A DNA stretch of 64,000 nt from Eumeta japonica (taxonomy: Eukaryota; Arthropoda; Insecta; Lepidoptera; Psychidae). Under the pieces are notes generated by a model. That model was not told the origin of the DNA. It made no database searches and saw nothing but the letters and a program-made list of their open reading frames with translations. The stretch lies in assembly GCA_005406025.1 (NCBI GenBank), contig BGZK01001311.1:1-64000 (forward strand), given 5' to 3'. Positions 23,587 to 34,246 of this stretch are shown in pieces (the stretch's first letter is position 1; every line of letters begins with the position of its first letter). The translations under genes were made by a program, and so were the position numbers.

Positions 23587-24385
23587 AAAAAACTGGCCAA
23601 GAGCATGTCGGACCATACCCATCATAGGGTTTGTACACCATTATTACAAAAAAATGCACTACAGATAAAAAAAGTACGTTGTTACACTTTTTCCATGTTT
23701 CCCGCATAGAATAGAAAGAAGCACTTTAATTGCCTATAATTAAAAAAACAAGTAGATATGTCAACTATTACTATTGAACTATTGTAAACTAAAGGGTATC
23801 AGCAAAAGAGCGTATCTTCATGGCACGTACGTCCTTTTGTTGAGAAGCGCAAGTTTTCGGCAATAACTCGAAAACGTATATTCGACCATGTTCAAAAAAT
23901 TTTCATTGAAAGTATGAATCGTTATCTTCGCTAATTTTTTTTTGACGTACGGTTTAGAAAATAAAGGGGGGATACACAATTTGTGCAACTTTCGGAGCGA
24001 TTATTTCTGAAATCATTCACGTAACCACGAAAAATTCCTTAAAAACATTAGTGTTTTTAAAAGAACTGTCGAAATATATGCCATTCGTTGTTTGTTAAAA
24101 AAATGTTTTCAGCTTCTGTTACATGTATGGAATGCCCCCCTAGAAATATTTAATTTCAATATTTAACTGCCAAGTTAAGTAGTGGCTTATACAAGATACC
24201 TTAACTATATATATTACTTTAATTTTACAGATATTTTATTCAAAAACTACAAGACCATATACATATATGGTTTTGTAGTTTTTGAATAAAATGTCTGTAA
24301 CGTACGAACGGACGGACGGACATGATAAAACTATTAGGGTTCCGTTTTTGCCATTTTGGCTCGGAACAATAAAAAGCATTTTTAT
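23587..24385 (+). repeat. Repeat family A, long copy
   Basis: The head ('aaaactggccaagagcatgtcgg') starts at about 23587, followed by 'aaaagtacgttgttacac', 'ttgcctataatt', 'gagcgtatcttcatggcac' and 'gcaataactcgaaaacg'. The tail at about 24307-24380 reads 'acggacggacggacatgat...agggttccgtttttgccattttggctcggaac'. It is the most complete reference copy of the family in the window. A long hairpin interrupts it near the tail. Confidence 0.7.
24228..24297. repeat. Long hairpin (about 32-bp arms) in repeat A tail
   Basis: ATTTTATTCAAAAACTACAA (24233-24252) is mirrored by TTGTAGTTTTTGAATAAAAT (24273-24292). The arms continue inward to ACCATA with one mismatch and outward with another. In the copy at 52310-52340 only the second arm is present ('cttgtagtttttgactaaaatg'), so the first arm is an inverted duplication specific to this copy. 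Confidence 0.8.
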
Positions 24386-25179
24386 ATTAATCCTTAAAAT
24401 AATTTCGTATAAAACAAAGTTCTTCCAACTCTCTTTTCTACTGACAACTATTAGACAACTAAAGAGAGTAATTAATTTTAATTGATGTTCTTATTTTACA
24501 TGATTGTGAAGCTTTTGTGACTAACTTAACAGCGGCAGAATTTCGTGCGTTATACTGTGCAAAAAATATTTTTAATTGTATTTGTATTAAATAGAAACTA
24601 TGGCAGGTGCCACAATGATAATATAGATATCTCTTTTGTCCCATCATCATCGTTCTCTTCAATTATTTCATACAGGTTTGTAGGTTTTGCCATATTTCTT
24701 TTAACTTCTTTAATTCTTCATGTTATTGTTGGCCTGTATGCTAAAATAATAATGAGACCAAGCTTTGCTGGAATATGTGTAAAGCGCAAAGGTAACTCAC
24801 TTTTCTTTTCACAAACTCACTTTTCACTTACGAAAATCGTTTGGTATTTTTTTAATTAGATAAATGTCAATGGACATTAAGTACCTATTCTATGTTACAA
24901 TTGCGCCACGTGACTTCTTTAACAATGGCAATCATGTATTATTTGTGCCAGCTTCACGTACATATGAAATAAAAGTAATTCCTCGTTACGAAGTGATAAA
25001 AAAAGAAACTAAGCGTTCAGAGTTGTTAAAACATAAAAAGACATAAGGAAGAAAAGTAAATATAGTGGAAAAAAAAAAGGAAAAAAAATAGAAAAGGCAG
25101 TGTACATACCTATAAACACAGACAACATACAAAGTCAATAATACACATACGTAGAGTAAATATTATATATGTGATTCTA
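24386..25179. other. Intergenic DNA, dispersed repeat scrap
   Basis: A segment at about 24505-24560 ('gtgactaacttaacagcggcagaatttcgtgcgtt') resembles one at about 32115-32155 ('ttgactaatttcacagcagccgtttcgtgcgct'), so it is a small dispersed repeat. Open frames at 24545-24859 and 24864-25046 have no recognisable motifs and overlap it in part, so they are not called. Confidence 0.45.
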
Positions 25180-26110
25180 TTTATAATTTTATGTTATTAT
25201 GGCTAATGAATGAGATAATGGAGGATAGAAATGACTTAGAGGCATAGAATAGGAGAGAAGGAATATTAGTTGGGAGAGGGACACTAGAGTCTAGAAGATG
25301 GTGACGATCATACAAAGGACAGGAAAGAAAGATATCGTTTAAGTATCTGTTGTCCAGACCGCATTCGCACACCGATGAGTCTCTGATGCAAAGTTTAGCT
25401 AGGTGCATTGGAATGTAACAGTAACCAAATCTACTCTTGCAGATGGTTGATGTAGCTAGTTTGCTAAATTTGAATTTAAAAAACCAGGGCTTAGGGGGGA
25501 TGGGGGGTTGAATATGGGAATAATGTCCCTCTTAAGACCTTTTGGAAATCGACCAGTGATGAGTCTAAGAAGAAAGCAGCCATTTTTTAAACAGAGCAAC
25601 CAAATCATGGGAGTAATTAATATAGGGGATTTTATCCCCATAAGAGGTTGCGTCCTTCGCTACCAGGTCCACGTGTTCGTTTCCTGCAATACCCGAATGG
25701 CCGGGGACCCAGGCCAATGCAATCTGTAAACCTCTTTCGTGACATTAGTCGATGTTTTTTCTTATTTCCGTTATGGGATTGAGTTTTGGACTTGAAAGAG
25801 TTTGATGCAGCAGCGTTTGCATAAGATTTACTAAGAGGGTTGTTTTTTTGAAACCTCAGAATCGGAAATAAATTCTTCAGTCATAGAAATTTTGATACGC
25901 TTCTGTCTATCCAGTTCTGGGCAGAGTTTACTAATAGCGGTGTCTGTCCAAACAGTGAAGACAGGACACTTCGTACTCCCTCACAGTGCAGGACTCGCTT
26001 ATTTGCTCATTACCGCACTTAAAACATCTAGGCTGAGATTTAGATTGAGCTTTAGTATGCCCATATCGGCAGCAATAGTAGCACCAGGGTCGGACTGGGC
26101 TTGAAGGGCT
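25180..26110 (-). mobile_element. Jockey-type LINE relic: ORF1 zinc knuckles joined to RNase H
   Basis: On the minus strand from about 26100 the frame-corrected reading gives CYYCCRYGHTKAQSKSQPR and CFKCGNEQISESC, CCHC-type knuckles of a Jockey ORF1, then CPELDRQKRIKISMTEEFIS. It then passes straight into LAWVPGHSGIAGNEHVDLVA (about 25640-25720), the end of an RNase H domain, and FLSCPLYDRHH at the C-terminus (about 25300). The endonuclease and reverse transcriptase of ORF2 are missing, so the copy has a large internal deletion plus several frameshifts. Confidence 0.75.
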
Positions 26111-26535
26111 CGGGTGGTATTACGCATTTAAGGACTCCCTAGAAACTTTCGATAAGGATAGATGGGATATACTATTTCAATGATTAAAAACATAAGTCGA
26201 AACAGATCATTCAGTTGATTCATTCAAAAGTTGCCGCAGTCCAAAAATTTCCAAAAATGTATTATGGAAATATATTTCCAATTTTTCGGCATGTCGATTT
26301 TAATACATCCACCATTTTATACATCGAAAAAACTACCTCAAAAGCCACAAAACAGATCCAAATCGGTTATTTCCTTCAAATCATATGGCCTTTAAAAATT
26401 TTTCAAAAAATTACTTTTAAAATAACTTTCATATCGTTTCATCAGATACTACTTTTAAAAAGACGTCATTATTGTACTAAAAAACGACATTGAACTCTAC
26501 AATTTAATTAATCAATAAATATTGTTGTTCAAAAA

Positions 26536-27085
26536 CAAAAAACCAACCAAGAGCACATCAGACCATGTTCATTGTAGGGTTCCGAAGCCGTTATTACAAA
26601 GAAACTGCACTTTTTTCATATTTCCCGCATAGAATATTTATAAGCACTTTAGTCGCCTATAACTAAAAAAGCAAGTTGGCATGTCGACTATTACTGTAAA
26701 TAGTGAAAACTAATGTGCATCAGCAAGAGTATATCTTCATGGCACTTACGTAATTTTGTTGAGAAGCACAGTTTTCGGCAATAACTCAAAAACAGTATAT
26801 CTGACCATGTTCAAAATAATTTTCGTTGAAAGTTTTTATTAAGCGTTATCTTCTTTATTTTTCATATTTTTGATCATACGGTTTTGATAATAGAGGGAGG
26901 GACAATTTCTGCAACTTTCGAAGTATTATTTCCGAAATTATTCATCTAATCAGCAAAATTACTTAAAAACCATGAACTGTTTTTAAAAGAACTGACGAAG
27001 TATGTATTGCATATTGACGTTTGCTGAAAAATTTTCTTTTTCAGCTTCTGTTACACGTATGGAGATATTTGAGCTTAAAAATGTA
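26536..27085 (+). repeat. Repeat family A, copy between two Jockey relics
   Basis: The head 'aaccaaccaagagcacatc' is at about 26543, followed by the usual middle ('gtcgcctataactaaaaaagcaag', 'ggcaataactcaaaaac') and 'gcttctgttacacgtatgg' at about 27045. The tail is missing. Confidence 0.65.
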
Positions 27086-27106
27086 TAAGAAAATCATATC
27101 TCTGAG

Positions 27107-28225
27107 CTAAATAGCGAGAAGTTTCAGGGATGGTCTCGTGGTCAACCGTTTTTCGAATTTGCCTGTTTCATTTCTCTCTAAATATGACTGAACTATTTTA
27201 CGTGTAGGTGGTAAGCCTGAGGGTAGGTGTGGCAGGGGCCCGTGCAGGTTGGGGCCCGACTGGCAAACGCCACCTCGAATATATGACCAGTCCGACACTG
27301 AGTAGCACTGGATCGTCGGGTCAGTATATACCTCGACCGACAGAGCATTGTAACAGAGAAACACCCTCTGCAGCAATATCTGCCCATCAAAAAAATAAGC
27401 ACAACAGTTTGGGACGGTTTCCAAATAGTGGAGCCATCCACCATCGTCTTATAGTTAAGGCGCCGAAACTTAAACACCTGACCGCAACTCTCCGGAACCA
27501 CCATGCAACCGTGAATCTCTTCTGGGGAACAATCGGAAGGGACACCTCTACTAGACCAAGATGAGTAACATTAAATGATGGGATAAAAGCCCTTTGGGGT
27601 TTTGAATGTAAGGACAGGGTAACAAAGAAATGTATTATCGGCTGTGGGATTCAGGAAGGGCAGGGCAATGCAATTCCTCCCGATCCTCTTTACGCTGCCA
27701 TTGACAGTCTCTTTGACATTGGCCGATTGCAGGATTTTCCCAAGACACCGGTTAGAGCACACTGCCAGCAGAAGGAGAAGCTTCGATTCTCTTGCAATGA
27801 ATAACAAATGGGCCTCTGTCATTGTTATATTCCAGACAACCTACGCTTTTAGTTGAAGGACTAGTTGTGCCAGGAGTAGGAAGGGAGAGTTGAGTAGGAC
27901 CAACGTTGGAGATGAAGGAGGGATGGAACATCGTTTAACCAAGGGGGTCGAGAGCTGACTGTTATATTTAATTTGGAGTTTGATCGGTGGCTCTCTTTAC
28001 GAGCACGTTTTCTTGATAAATCTTTTCTTTTTATTTATTTCATTCTCCGAGCAGGATATAGTTATAGCATCGGAAACAGTGACAAACGAGGCCGGTAAAG
28101 TTGTGACTAATAAGGAAGGTAGAACATTTGTCGTCTGAGATTGGCCCGTATCATCGGGCGGACACAAAACAAATAGGTAGAACAGTACAAGGAGCACAGA
28201 TGTATTACAGGGTGTAAACACAACA
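27107..28225 (-). mobile_element. Jockey-type LINE relic: ORF1 (Gag-like) N-terminal part
   Basis: Across changing frames the minus strand reads YNNDRGPFVIHCKRIEASPS, NGSVKRIGRN, FKFRRLNYKTMVDGSTIWKP, SQTVVLIF, ALSVEVYTDPTIQCYS and a damaged first zinc knuckle. These are characteristic of ORF1 proteins of insect Jockey elements. Because a first knuckle is also present at about 26095, this is probably a separate insertion from the relic at 25180-26110, although a split single element with a partial duplication is possible. Confidence 0.7.
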
Positions 28226-29559
28226 ATGAACGCAAGAAATTAAATAAAATGAAAATATATAACACTTATTGCAAAAGTATTTAAACTCAGTGCGCTGATT
28301 CAATATTAAGATGGTCTACTAATGAGACATTTGGTCACTATATATCCGATATTTGATCACTATATTTCAATTATGTAATCACTACATGAAATTGCCTTTT
28401 TTTACTTAAAAAGACTTGCGACGATAATAATGCTATGTTTAAAAAAAACCCTCTCAGGGATGAAATTTAAATAATTAATTTTCATTTTTCCAACTTGTAT
28501 AATACTTACATGTTCAAAGAAATAATGAGATCAGCCTGCTATGGGATGGGAACATTGGAGAAGGGTATTATCAGATCATCCGATACGAAATTTATACTGG
28601 AAATTAACAAATCATACCTGATAAATGAGCTGCATTTTCACATACTCTTGACAAAGGTACAATTTCACCAGTTCATTGGTAGTATTGTAATGTGATGGAT
28701 TCTAACACAACTTTATTACTATATCCAAGGAGATGAAACATGCAAGCTAACACATGAAAATTTCCCATATGACTGGTATGGCAAGTGGACCTGGTACACT
28801 ATTTCTACTCATATCATGTTAAATTTTATTTACATATGGTGTGTTTCATTTATACCTATATTTACCATCAATAAAGTTCACAATACATATCTAAAATAAC
28901 TTAATAATGTAATGTTAAAACAATATTCAAGCTTAATATGATAAATAAGAAATGTAAAAAAGCCTACAAGTATAAAATTGTAAATATAATATTATTGATA
29001 TATATCTCTATTGGTGTTTCAGGATAGAAAAATCCATGAGCAATTGATCTAGAACATTTTTTAAATGTAAGGTCAAGATAGTAATCATGTCACTGATAAT
29101 AAATAAGTAACTAGTATGATATACATACGAAAATATCTAGTAATAATAAACAAAGAAATATTTAATATTATCTGGAATATTCTGATCAATAAAGATTCAT
29201 GGATATTTAAAACACCCATGTCCACACATTTAAAAAAAACATCAATAAAGTGGAATTTCATTGCATTATTTATTTTAAAGAAGTTATTTCGATATTTTAA
29301 CATATTTTTAAGTTTTGTAAATATAAGAAATCATAAGTAAAAAGTATGTATATTTAATTCGAAGTTCAAATGAAACCTAAGTACGGAGAGTACTGTTTAA
29401 TCTATGTTCTTTATTAAATGGTAATAAATCAAATATTTACTTATTTTATTAAGGTGCTTAAAATAAAATTCTGTAGCATGAAAAACTGGATTACTTTTTC
29501 AAACACATATGTATTAAAATAATTGTAGGTTGGCCCTCCATCTACATAAAAGTCAAAAA
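28226..29559. other. Intergenic AT-rich DNA downstream of RARS2
   Basis: No gene or repeat family was recognised. Open frames at 28495-28695 and 29085-29340 are AT-driven. Confidence 0.5.
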
Positions 29560-29561
29560 CT

Positions 29562-29567
29562 TTTATT
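29562..29567 (-). terminator. Poly(A) signal of RARS2
   Basis: AATAAA on the minus strand lies about 85 bases after the RARS2 stop codon and is the first canonical signal there. Confidence 0.6.
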
Positions 29568-29649
29568 TGTCTCAAAAATGTTGTTTTGAAAACTATTTTG
29601 AATTAGCATTAAGAAGCTGGCTTTTTTTCAAATTTTGTCAGTCTGCAAT

Positions 29650-31236
29650 TCACATTTGATTCAATGGCTTCACCCCCAATATTTCCAAACTTTTTTTGAT
29701 AATTAGTCGAGATGCATTAAACACTAACAGTCTTTGAGCTGCTGTATCTGGATTGGTACCTTTGACTTTTAATTGATTGAATACTCTGTTTACACGATGT
29801 GCAAGTCGAAATAAATAATTAACTAATATACAGGCTTCATATTCCTCTTTCGACATCTTTAAAATTTGTTCAAAATTGGCGAGTTCTGTAATCAGGTCAT
29901 GGATAATTGGTTCGGTGATATATTCTGGATGGCACTCATTAGGTACATACACACCACAACTTTGCTCAAGACTCCAAAGTCTGCAGTGTAGATATTGCAA
30001 CTTGATTCCACTATCGCCTTCACTTTGTAAAGCTTTATCCCAATCAAATGTATAATCTTTTGTTCTTTTCTGTTTTAAATCATTTATAATAACTGCAGTA
30101 GAACCAAGTATATCACAAGTTGCTTCATCCATTGCCACACTTCTTGTGTTTTTTGATTGTAACTGTTTGTTATACATTTTATGTTTAGCTTCATCTAATA
30201 TATTATTCAGAAAAACTACATTTCCACTTCTTGTACTCATGCCTCTGATGCGACCAAACTTAATGTGTTTGCACTTTTCAGCACATTCCTTATTAAATTT
30301 TTTGACTATTTCTATTAAAGCTTTGAAATGATCTGTTTGTGAATTATCTACAACATATAACATTTCATCAAAGGAAATATTTTTATAACGATCCAGAAGG
30401 GCAGCTATGTCTCTGGAAAGGTATAAACTGGAATTGTCACTTTTTAAAACAGTTACAAGTTTATTTTCAATCTTAGCCACTTTTTTACCAGTGTCATCTG
30501 TAAAAATTATATTTTTTTCTTCCAACCATTTCATTAGACCATATATGGCTTTACTGTTATAATCAGATTCCCACTGGTAGATATCAAAAACAATACCAAG
30601 TCTTTGGTATATTTTACTCAATTCCTGAATAGTAATCCCCCTAATTGCTTCCCAATCCTTCAGGTCCCTTTTGCCATGTTCTACATCAGAAAAATATTTT
30701 CTAGCTTCAACAAGTATTTGTTCATTAGATGAAGACAATTTGTTTGCTTCAACATAAACAGAATATAAGGAATATATTGGATCTATTTCCAAATCTTCTA
30801 ATTTAATATTTTTAGTTCTCAAACCATATTGCAATAAACCAAACTGCGTTCCCCAGTCACCTATGTAATTAATTTTAGTCACTTTCTCATCAAAATATTG
30901 ATTTAAATTAGCAATAAAATTGCCAATAATAGTTGATCGAAGATGACCAACGTGGAATGGTTTAGCTATATTTGGAGAACTGAAATCTATTGCAATTTTA
31001 CGTGGTTCAGTTTTCTTATGACTTTTGGGAAACACAATGTTCTCTAAAACTTCTTTAATACAGGCGTGTTTATACAATTTGTTTGAATTTTGTTCAAGAT
31101 TTGATTGGTAACTGGTTACAGTGCTAGCTTCAATTACTCGATTACTATTATTACAGTTTCTACATTGTGAAATTCTAGCGCACCTATGACTAATTATTTC
31201 AATCTTGTTTGCGTTTGGTTTCAAAAACAATACCAT
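29650..31236 (-). CDS. RARS2: Arginyl-tRNA synthetase, mitochondrial
   Basis: This 528-residue class I aminoacyl-tRNA synthetase charges mitochondrial tRNA-Arg in the matrix. IAIDFSSPNIAKPFHVGHLR (about residues 82-101) holds the HIGH-type motif, here FHVGH. INYIGDWGTQFGLL follows. GMSTRSG (residues 332-338) stands where human RARS2 has GMKTRRG (the degenerate KMSKS region). LQYLHCRLWSLEQ opens the C-terminal anticodon-binding domain. Similarity to human RARS2 (578 aa) runs from about residue 65 to the final LGVKPLNQM. The first 60 residues are divergent, as expected for a targeting region. I chose the ATG at 31236 because it directly follows a polypyrimidine-AG acceptor-like sequence (tttaaatttcag), so an upstream noncoding or tiny coding exon is possible. 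The rest of the CDS has no intron, unlike the human gene. The frame is fully intact. Confidence 0.92.
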   Translation of the reverse strand: MVLFLKPNANKIEIISHRCARISQCRNCNNSNRVIEASTVTSYQSNLEQNSNKLYKHACIKEVLENIVFPKSHKKTEPRKIAIDFSSPNIAKPFHVGHLRSTIIGNFIANLNQYFDEKVTKINYIGDWGTQFGLLQYGLRTKNIKLEDLEIDPIYSLYSVYVEANKLSSSNEQILVEARKYFSDVEHGKRDLKDWEAIRGITIQELSKIYQRLGIVFDIYQWESDYNSKAIYGLMKWLEEKNIIFTDDTGKKVAKIENKLVTVLKSDNSSLYLSRDIAALLDRYKNISFDEMLYVVDNSQTDHFKALIEIVKKFNKECAEKCKHIKFGRIRGMSTRSGNVVFLNNILDEAKHKMYNKQLQSKNTRSVAMDEATCDILGSTAVIINDLKQKRTKDYTFDWDKALQSEGDSGIKLQYLHCRLWSLEQSCGVYVPNECHPEYITEPIIHDLITELANFEQILKMSKEEYEACILVNYLFRLAHRVNRVFNQLKVKGTNPDTAAQRLLVFNASRLIIKKSLEILGVKPLNQM

Positions 31237-31730
31237 CTGAAATTTAAAATATTTGTTCAAAAGAGATTATCTTCTTAAAATGAACAAGTAAACATTAATT
31301 CAACATTTACACTCATTCAAATAGGATTAACCTCTCACAATCTCTAACAAACTTTATAACCCAAATTAATCATCGGATCCCATCTTATTCATAATAACGC
31401 GAACTTATAAGTACACTCTATGCGGTGTCACACAACACAGACGGACACAAAGAGTAAATTGCATAAAAAGCCTATAAAAAGTTAAATATTGAAATAAAAC
31501 CAGACTCAAAATACACTAGCTGCCTAATTATTTTTCTGCAACATTCGGTTCTTGGTCTATCTCTCTAAAATGAAACTTTTGATTTTCGGTTGATCAATAG
31601 TTAAAATACGTAGACTGAGATAGAGTGAATCGGTGAAAGGCGGCAAATTTAAGTCAAGTGGTCGGTGTTTTGTTCAGTTCCTAGGTATTTTTAATTGATT
31701 TCTATTCCAATCCTAATTCCTATTTCAATT

Positions 31731-31765
31731 CCAACGATCATGACTGTTTTTGTCATGATCGTTGG
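31731..31765. repeat. Perfect 14-bp hairpin, 7-nt loop
   Basis: CCAACGATCATGAC (31731-31744) is inverted at 31752-31765. It lies in the intergenic space between the divergent RARS2 and WDR19 genes. Confidence 0.7.
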
Positions 31766-31904
31766 TGGGTAACATAAGCTTTCTATAGTAAACCTACTTC
31801 CGAATATCTTTGTGCCATTGATACAACATCTGTGGATTAATGTTAGTGTCTATGAGTGTGATGGCTAGGTACAGTATAACGTACGAAACTTTGCCATTGT
31901 GAAG

Positions 31905-32165
31905 TTCGTCATATAAACGTCGCAATGGTGTAAAATAGGAACGCGGCGGAGAAGAAGGAAAGGTCGGGGAGTGTAATCCCTGCGCAGTATACCATTCATA
32001 GCATTAACTCTGCCGCTCTAAATTGTCTGCGAATTATGCAATATACAAGTTAAACGTTCCTCGGTCCTTCCTTCTTTTGCCCTATGTTCTTATTTTTATA
32101 CCATTGCAACGTTTTCTTGACTAATTTCACAGCAGCCGTTTCGTGCGCTGTATTGTGGCGTAGTC
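31905..32165. repeat. Dispersed repeat with inverted flanks
   Basis: 'aacgtcgcaatggtgtaaaatagg' at about 31917-31940 is roughly mirrored by 'cttatttttataccattgcaacgtt' at about 32090-32114, and the following 'gactaatttcacagcagccgtttcgtgcg' recurs near 24505. It looks like a small fold-back repeat with a shared outer end. Confidence 0.45.
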
Positions 32166-32225
32166 AGGCGACGTAGCTGATTAGCCCTTTTGGAATTCGA
32201 TTGGTGATATACATACTAAAAACGT

Positions 32226-32292
32226 AATATATATATATATATACACATGTATATATATACGTGTGTTTGTGTGTGTGTGTGTGTGTGTGTAT
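32226..32292. repeat. Compound (TA)n/(TG)n microsatellite
   Basis: A TA run passes through 'acacatgta' into another TA run and then a (TG) run ending at about 32290. Confidence 0.9.
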
Positions 32293-32589
32293 AAGCGAAA
32301 TACCACTGGCTGATTGACTCATCAGGAGATCTCCGAAGCTATAGTCCGATTAATTTGAAATTCTGGACAGTTACTCTTTTCCGAGCGTAGAGTCTCACAG
32401 AGTACAGGTTGTATCTAAATTCTCTTCATTTTATAGCGGGTGGAATCGCTGGCAAAAGATAAAGATACCATTATTTGATAAAGTTTATTCAATACGTAAT
32501 TTTTCATTCAAGAGCCCTTTTAATTCATCAGCCCACACAGAACTTTTAACTCACAGCCCAGAAATCCAATCGTCTTTACATAATAGCAG

Positions 32590-32695
32590 TTCTTTAGGGT
32601 TCCATAGCCAACGAGAAACTTTTATAGTTTCACCATGTACGTCAGTCCGTCGGTCTGTTTCTTTGTTTATCTGTTCGCAGTGCAGCTTAGCTTAA
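32590..32695 (-). repeat. Repeat family A, tail fragment
   Basis: Reverse-strand text 'ggctatggaaccctaaag' and 'gaccgacggactgacgtacatgg' matches the tail of family A (purine 'gacggac' repeats next to 'aaccctaa'). Confidence 0.5.
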
Positions 32696-32729
32696 GGGCT
32701 CTTCTTGGTAGAAATCTGGAATTTATCAT

Positions 32730-33000
32730 AGGTATGTATAATTTTTTTTTTCATTCTTGCGACGATGAGGAGGTAAAAAATGTATAACGCATCCCCGCGC
32801 GTTCGTGCATGCAGGTAGTGTAGGCTGAAACCCACTAAAAAAAGTCCCCCTAAATAAATAGCGGGTCGGCAGCGCTATTAACTGGAATGCTGTGACAGCT
32901 TCTCCGAACGCGGTCGAACAGCACACGGGGGTGCTGACAGCGCCTCAAATGCCGTGGGCGATTCCATAAGGGATCACCTCGAATATGTATACATATTTTA
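32730..33000. other. GC-richer block, possibly a retroelement scrap
   Basis: The block includes 'cgcatccccgcgcgttcgtgcatgcaggt', 'gcgggtcggcagcgctatta' and 'acacgggggtgctgacagcgcc', strikingly GC-richer than its flanks. I have an uncertain memory of similar text as a dispersed lepidopteran repeat. No intact coding frame is present. Confidence 0.4.
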
Positions 33001-34047
33001 TGAAAAGGTACACTGAAATTAGAAATATACTGTAATAAATATAGTATCATAATTTAAATGCAACTGTACATATAAATACTAATTTCAGAATAAAGGGTTC
33101 CATTTTAGTTTGACTCACTGGCAAGCTTTCACACCAGCATTTGTGTGTACTTACATAAAAAGACTCACATTGCACTCAATTTATGAAAACGACTTAGCTT
33201 TAAGTAATAATAGGTAAACGTAAAAGAGATTTCGTTGTAAAATTTTAATTTCCACGTAATTAGCTCGCAACAATCGAACGATACAAAATGCAAATAACAA
33301 GGGCATCCTCTATCACGCCTCTTACGTGTGCCGTTTACATTCTTCCGAACGACAATTCATTCTATCAAAAATAGAACAGACGAAGATAAGGTTTCTTACT
33401 TGACATTCTATTTGCGATAAAAAGTAAAAGTTGACTTTTTTACAGAAGGGTAACGTATTTCCATTGCCTAACTCACAGAATCGTTCTATGGAATTAATAA
33501 ACTGAGAACGTATCTATACAGAAAAGTGTAACATTTGAACCATCGTTGGTAATTACTATCGCTAGTTACTGCATGGCTAAATTTAAATCGATAATTGTAT
33601 GCAATTTAAAAAGTATTATTTTTTATAACAAACACATTCAAAGTATACGTATACTTTATTATTGTTCTATATATTGTATACTTTAATATTGTTCTGTGAT
33701 TCAGTCATGAAGTCATTGAGCATTATTGGTTTATTGATTACTTAAAATTTGATAGTTTTCAATATTTTAACGAAAAACAAATGTTTTCAATTTTATTATT
33801 AATGCTTGGAGTTACATCAAATTTCATATTATTGCAATTGTAGATGGTATAATATTCAATTTACATTTTTATTAATGACCTTATCAGATACAAATGATTT
33901 AAATAAACTGTTAAAAGGGTGCTGTATAATATGATAACCGCTACTAGTGGTACTACACTACTGGTATTACTACAGAACCGTGTTCCTTTCTATATTTTAA
34001 ATCTTTTGACGTTTTGTTTTGATTGGATTTGTCGTTTCTTCGCTTGT
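33001..34047. other. AT-rich upstream flank of WDR19
   Basis: Nothing recognisable besides the X-box that follows. Confidence 0.45.
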
Positions 34048-34060
34048 GTTGCTAAGCGAC
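34048..34060 (+). promoter_or_regulatory. RFX-type X-box in the WDR19 promoter
   Basis: GTTGCT-A-AGCGAC fits the X-box consensus RYYNYY-N(1-3)-RRNRAC on both strands, 187 bases before the WDR19 start codon. RFX factors (DAF-19 in worms, Rfx in flies) switch on ciliary genes through such sites, usually within a few hundred bases of the start. A 10-bp inverted repeat (GGATTTGTCG at 34025-34034, mirrored at 34057-34066) overlaps its right half. The match and position are seen in the sequence; function is inferred. Confidence 0.65.
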
Positions 34061-34246
34061 AAATCCCAAAACAAGTCTTTTTAGATAGTTGAGGTTATGA
34101 GCGTTTCAAAACATTGTTTAATAGTAGTCGTATAAATAATATATAAGTAGGTCGTTAATTTGAATAATTGTACCCAATTCATTTTAAGAATTCAATTGTA
34201 TATTTAGGTACTTTATTTTGGAGCACGATTTTTTCTCACATTAAAT

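Noticed and set aside
24545..25046. Two open frames (104 and 60 codons) as a small gene
   Set aside because: There are no motifs, the region overlaps a dispersed repeat, and there are no convincing splice or start signals.
27193..27564. Overlapping open frames on both strands as host genes
   Set aside because: The minus-strand reading is a Jockey ORF1 relic. The plus-strand frame is its shadow.
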